A DNA stretch of 64,000 nt from Trichostrongylus colubriformis (lineage: Eukaryota > Nematoda > Chromadorea > Rhabditida > Trichostrongylidae). Numbering within the stretch: the stretch's first letter is position 1; every line of letters starts with the position of its first letter. Where the stretch lies: NCBI GenBank assembly GCA_963978905.1, contig OZ022257.1:5280965-5344964 (forward strand). Reading direction: 5' to 3'. The notes below the pieces were generated by a model, which was not told the origin of the DNA, did not search any database, and saw only the letters and a program-made list of their open reading frames with translations. Positions 60,953 to 64,000 of the stretch are shown here, piece after piece. The position numbers and the translations under genes are program-made.

Positions 60953-61329
60953 ATTGAAGGAATATAATATTGGGATCACCTAAAACTACTGGGACACCAG
61001 CAGGAAGATATATTCGACGTTTGAGTAAACAATAAATACTTGGAAAATGCTCCTCTCCTATTCTCCTGTACATGTAGAGGCTATAAACACTCTTCTTCAC
61101 TGTCAGGAAGTCGATAAAAATGCCAGGATAGGAAATTCTTGTCTTCGTGTACCTTCTGTGGTATTGTCCGCATTTATGACGACGCCATCCAGATGGCTGG
61201 GCTGATTTGAGGTGCGGTTCGACTTGCTGCTCGATTTTGACTGCGATGACCTCGAATTGACTTTGTAAACTTATTCTATTGTGGGAGGAATATCCTTCTG
61301 TGACTATATGTATAAGGACAGCTTGCCAT

Positions 61330-61605
61330 CATTCGCTCAATGACAACAATTAACACGGAGTGGCGTCGTTCCACACTTGTGGTGCAGGAATGGATCAGCT
61401 TTCCCTCACAAAAGGGGTCTCTTTAGCTGCTTTTCAGGTTTTATGTCGAGGCCGCTAAGGGGATGAGGCATCTGACGAGTAGTGGGTAAAGTCCTAAATC
61501 TTGAGCCAAGTTTAGGCTTTCAAGGAAAACAATCTAGTCGAAATGTTAGGCCGTCAATAAGAAGTTCCACCGATAATCTCGTTAATATAGCAGAGAAAAT
61601 TGACT
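61330..61605 (+). repeat. Dispersed repeat 'GGTCGAAACGT..GGCCGTCAAT', copy 3
   Basis: The longest member: starts near aatgacaacaattaacacgg, continues agtggcgtcgttccacact and ends with aatctagtcgaaatgttagg, ccgtcaataagaagtt and aatatagcagagaaaattg. It carries about 110 bp between the two conserved blocks that the 33835 copy lacks. Confidence 0.7.
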
Positions 61606-63855
61606 CCAAAAGCTTCTTGGAAACATCTGTAATAGCTTCGTAGCGAGCTACACAAATTTCAGTCATTTTGTAAATCGAAGCACTGCACCTGACATAAACG
61701 TTGACAACTGACTCAACAGAATCGTTCACGGGCATTCCATGTGTATGATCCCTCTCAAAATCACTTCACTGGTATATCGCGTGAACAGAAGCACACAAAG
61801 AACCAAGAAATTTTGTTTATTGTACAGCAGAAATCGAAAAACTGGGAAAAGATCAAAGCGTTCGAACTCTCGCTAAGCAACATTTGAAAAACCGGTGACG
61901 GGCTCGAATTTTCGCTTCCAATGTTGACTTGCTTCATTCACACTCTGCGTCTCTGACCACGTGACTGTCTCCTCTTGCTCCTCAGCTCTCCAGTGTTTTC
62001 ATCCGTTCGGAAACCTTACCTCTAGGCCGTCAGTCACTTCGAGAAGTTCTATCTCAGTTGTATTGTTTTGTTGTCTATGAAGTTTTGCATGCAATCCCAA
62101 GTAAGTAAATATAACATAAATAACATAACATAAATAACATAAATATAACATAAATATATGGCAAAAGAAATTGAATCTCTGCCTTCAAACTCAAGCCCTC
62201 CAATCTCAAGGCATAAAATGGTGCTGATGAAAGTTAACAAATCAATCGTGATGATAAGGCTATGGCAAAGAAAGTCCTCCTTGCCATAGGCAGTAGCCTT
62301 TTCCTTGCGAATCTCAACTTTACCACCGAGCAGGGGAGTAATTCAAGTTCCTATGAAAATTTGAATGGTGACTTCGGCACGTGGCTAGACATCTGAATGC
62401 TGATTACAAATATGAAAAGCAAAAAATGCAAGACACTGTTGAGGGGGAGATAAGGAGTGTCAAAGTTTGCTAGCCTGAACTCATCTACGCAGCTAACCGC
62501 GTGACTGTGTAATGGCATGAGCTCTCGCTCTTCAGGTAGGAGATGATGAGTAGACTCCCTGCTGACGTTGTGGTCTTTGCATTTTAGGTTTTATGTTCAA
62601 CAAATGCTTATATTCCAGTTTCTGACTTTTTCCTCTGTTCCACTTCTATAAATCTTGTAAGTGACAACGTTCCAGAGCTAGCGTAAATAGCGCAATTCGG
62701 TGGCATCTACTGCTTATTACCCTCAATATATCGCTCTTAAGCGATTGTTGTTACTTCCGATCTCCCATCCCAATGTTTTCTTGCCACCACACATAGTACT
62801 TTTGAATGTGTCAACGCTTCAGGGTCGTCCAAAAGTGTCCCCGTCCCATCCCACAAAACACCTATAACAGCCAACGCAACCATACATCGTCAGCTCGAAG
62901 GAAGCGGCGTGTTTGGTCACCCTCACCCTCTGATGTTCCATATCAGCCGCTATCAGTTGTTATCACTGCTGGTTGCCCATTTTCCCTATAGCTTGCAGAG
63001 CACAAGGTTCCAGCTTTGCTGCGACGTGAGATATGAATTTTGTGACAAACGGAAAGAAACTTATGCATACATAGCGAATTATATTAGATAGCAGGACGGC
63101 CTCCGTATCTCCGAGGATACGTACATGTGTAAAATATGAAACCGTGATTTATTTTTGTATTTACCCTACGAATGTCATTGAAGCTTGAAAAAAGTAGTGA
63201 TGGTTGCGTTTCAATTGAGCTATAGGCTACGAACTAATTCAGTGTCCTCTTTCATGCAGGAAAGTGACTATTTTTATCACTCATTGTGCCATATTTTCAA
63301 ATGTAAAGTGAATTTCATTGATTAATAACACATGCACTTGATCCTTTTGTTCCTGGAAATTGTGATGAAGAACACAGGAAATCCAACATCGAAAATGCAA
63401 TGTTATCTTGCCAGTGCGATGTCACATCTTAAAGCGGTTGAGTTGGCATGTAAGATTTTGTGGCAGGGGCTTTGTTGGGGGTCCTGGCAACTCAAAACGA
63501 TCAGATTCGTTTTCAGGCTTTTCGTGGCACCATTCATAATATCTTACGAATAGTTTTGAGTCCCACTTTTTCCATTGGTACTTTCCATTGGTGCTATTCA
63601 GCTGAACTACACCAAAGACTTGTTTATCCTGAAATATAAGACATTTATTAGTGATGTTGATGGCTCTTCTGGGGAGCGTTTTATGTTTCGTATAGGAAGA
63701 TCCTATGGTGGGCCTCGCCGCACGAATCTCGACCTTGGCTCCTTATTGCATTAATGAATGCCTCATGCTTGGTCTTTCATAGTTTGCTACACCCCGTCAA
63801 TTCCCCGACACTATAGACGAATAATCTAGTCAGATGAATCGTGCACGAAGAATGA

Positions 63856-64000
63856 GTTTTTCTGTCACCCATGTATTCACATTGTAGTTGCTTAATAAAG
63901 GCGCCATGCAAAGCTTCACGCCAAAAATGAGAATCCGGTTAAGTTACAGCTTCTCAAAGTGACGGACAGGAGGGGGGACCTCCGAGTGGGTGCCACGTCT
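63856..64000 (+). repeat. Relative of the 55045-55640 element, cut by the window end
   Basis: Contains cttaataaaggcgccatgca, aagcttcacgccaaaaatga, gaatccggttaagttacagc and ggacctccgagtgggtgcca, matching the left half of 55045-55640. It continues past the end of the window. Confidence 0.7.

Larger units (their letters stand above)
60953..64000. other. Region downstream of the lyase gene
   Basis: It holds the lyase polyadenylation signal (61031-61036), repeats at 61330-61605, 62388-62495 and 63856-64000, and a short ataaca-rich tract at 62100-62155. No gene can be supported; open frames at 62806-63091 and 63332-63553 show no recognisable domain or convincing splice structure. Confidence 0.55.

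Overview
The window reads as nuclear DNA of a nematode, most likely a strongylid (hookworm-type) worm. Genes are split into many exons of about 50-390 bp with gtaagt-like donors and tttcag-like acceptors. Introns are often 0.5-3 kb and packed with small inverted-repeat elements. Gene starts sit just behind polypyrimidine-AG sites of the kind used for spliced-leader trans-splicing. Nothing bacterial or viral was seen. The species is inferred, not shown.

All recognised genes lie on the + strand. In order: (1) the last two exons of an unidentified gene (188-867); (2) a 13-exon microsomal cytochrome P450 of the CYP2 clan (5126-16668, about 532 aa, all signature motifs present); (3) an internally deleted RTE-type retrotransposon on the - strand (about 16990-17837); (4) a 9-exon F-box gene of the FBXO47/PROM-1 family (22139-25220); (5) a roughly 34-exon gene for a membrane-anchored protein with four von Willebrand A (vWA) modules (28772-43539, about 1130 aa); (6) an 18-exon histidine ammonia-lyase gene (48537-60952, 712 aa). 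Exon models were built by hand; codon phase closes at every junction except one in gene 5. The genes do not form an operon: spacings are 3-6 kb and functions are unrelated (xenobiotic or lipid oxidation, meiotic control, extracellular adhesion, histidine breakdown).

The rest is repeat-rich. At least ten families of short inverted-repeat or dispersed elements recur, several with copies inside introns of both the vWA and histidine ammonia-lyase genes. Two clear nested insertions are visible: a Tc1/mariner-like non-autonomous element inside another element (46274-46771), and a 1-kb mariner-like element with long inverted arms inside an older repeat (57748-58769).

The points most worth checking are the Cys-Ser-Gly in place of Ala-Ser-Gly in the lyase's cofactor triad; the four-vWA protein with only one intact metal site and a mucin-like insert inside its last vWA module; a PCNA-box-like motif near the start of the F-box protein; and the nested and long-palindrome elements.
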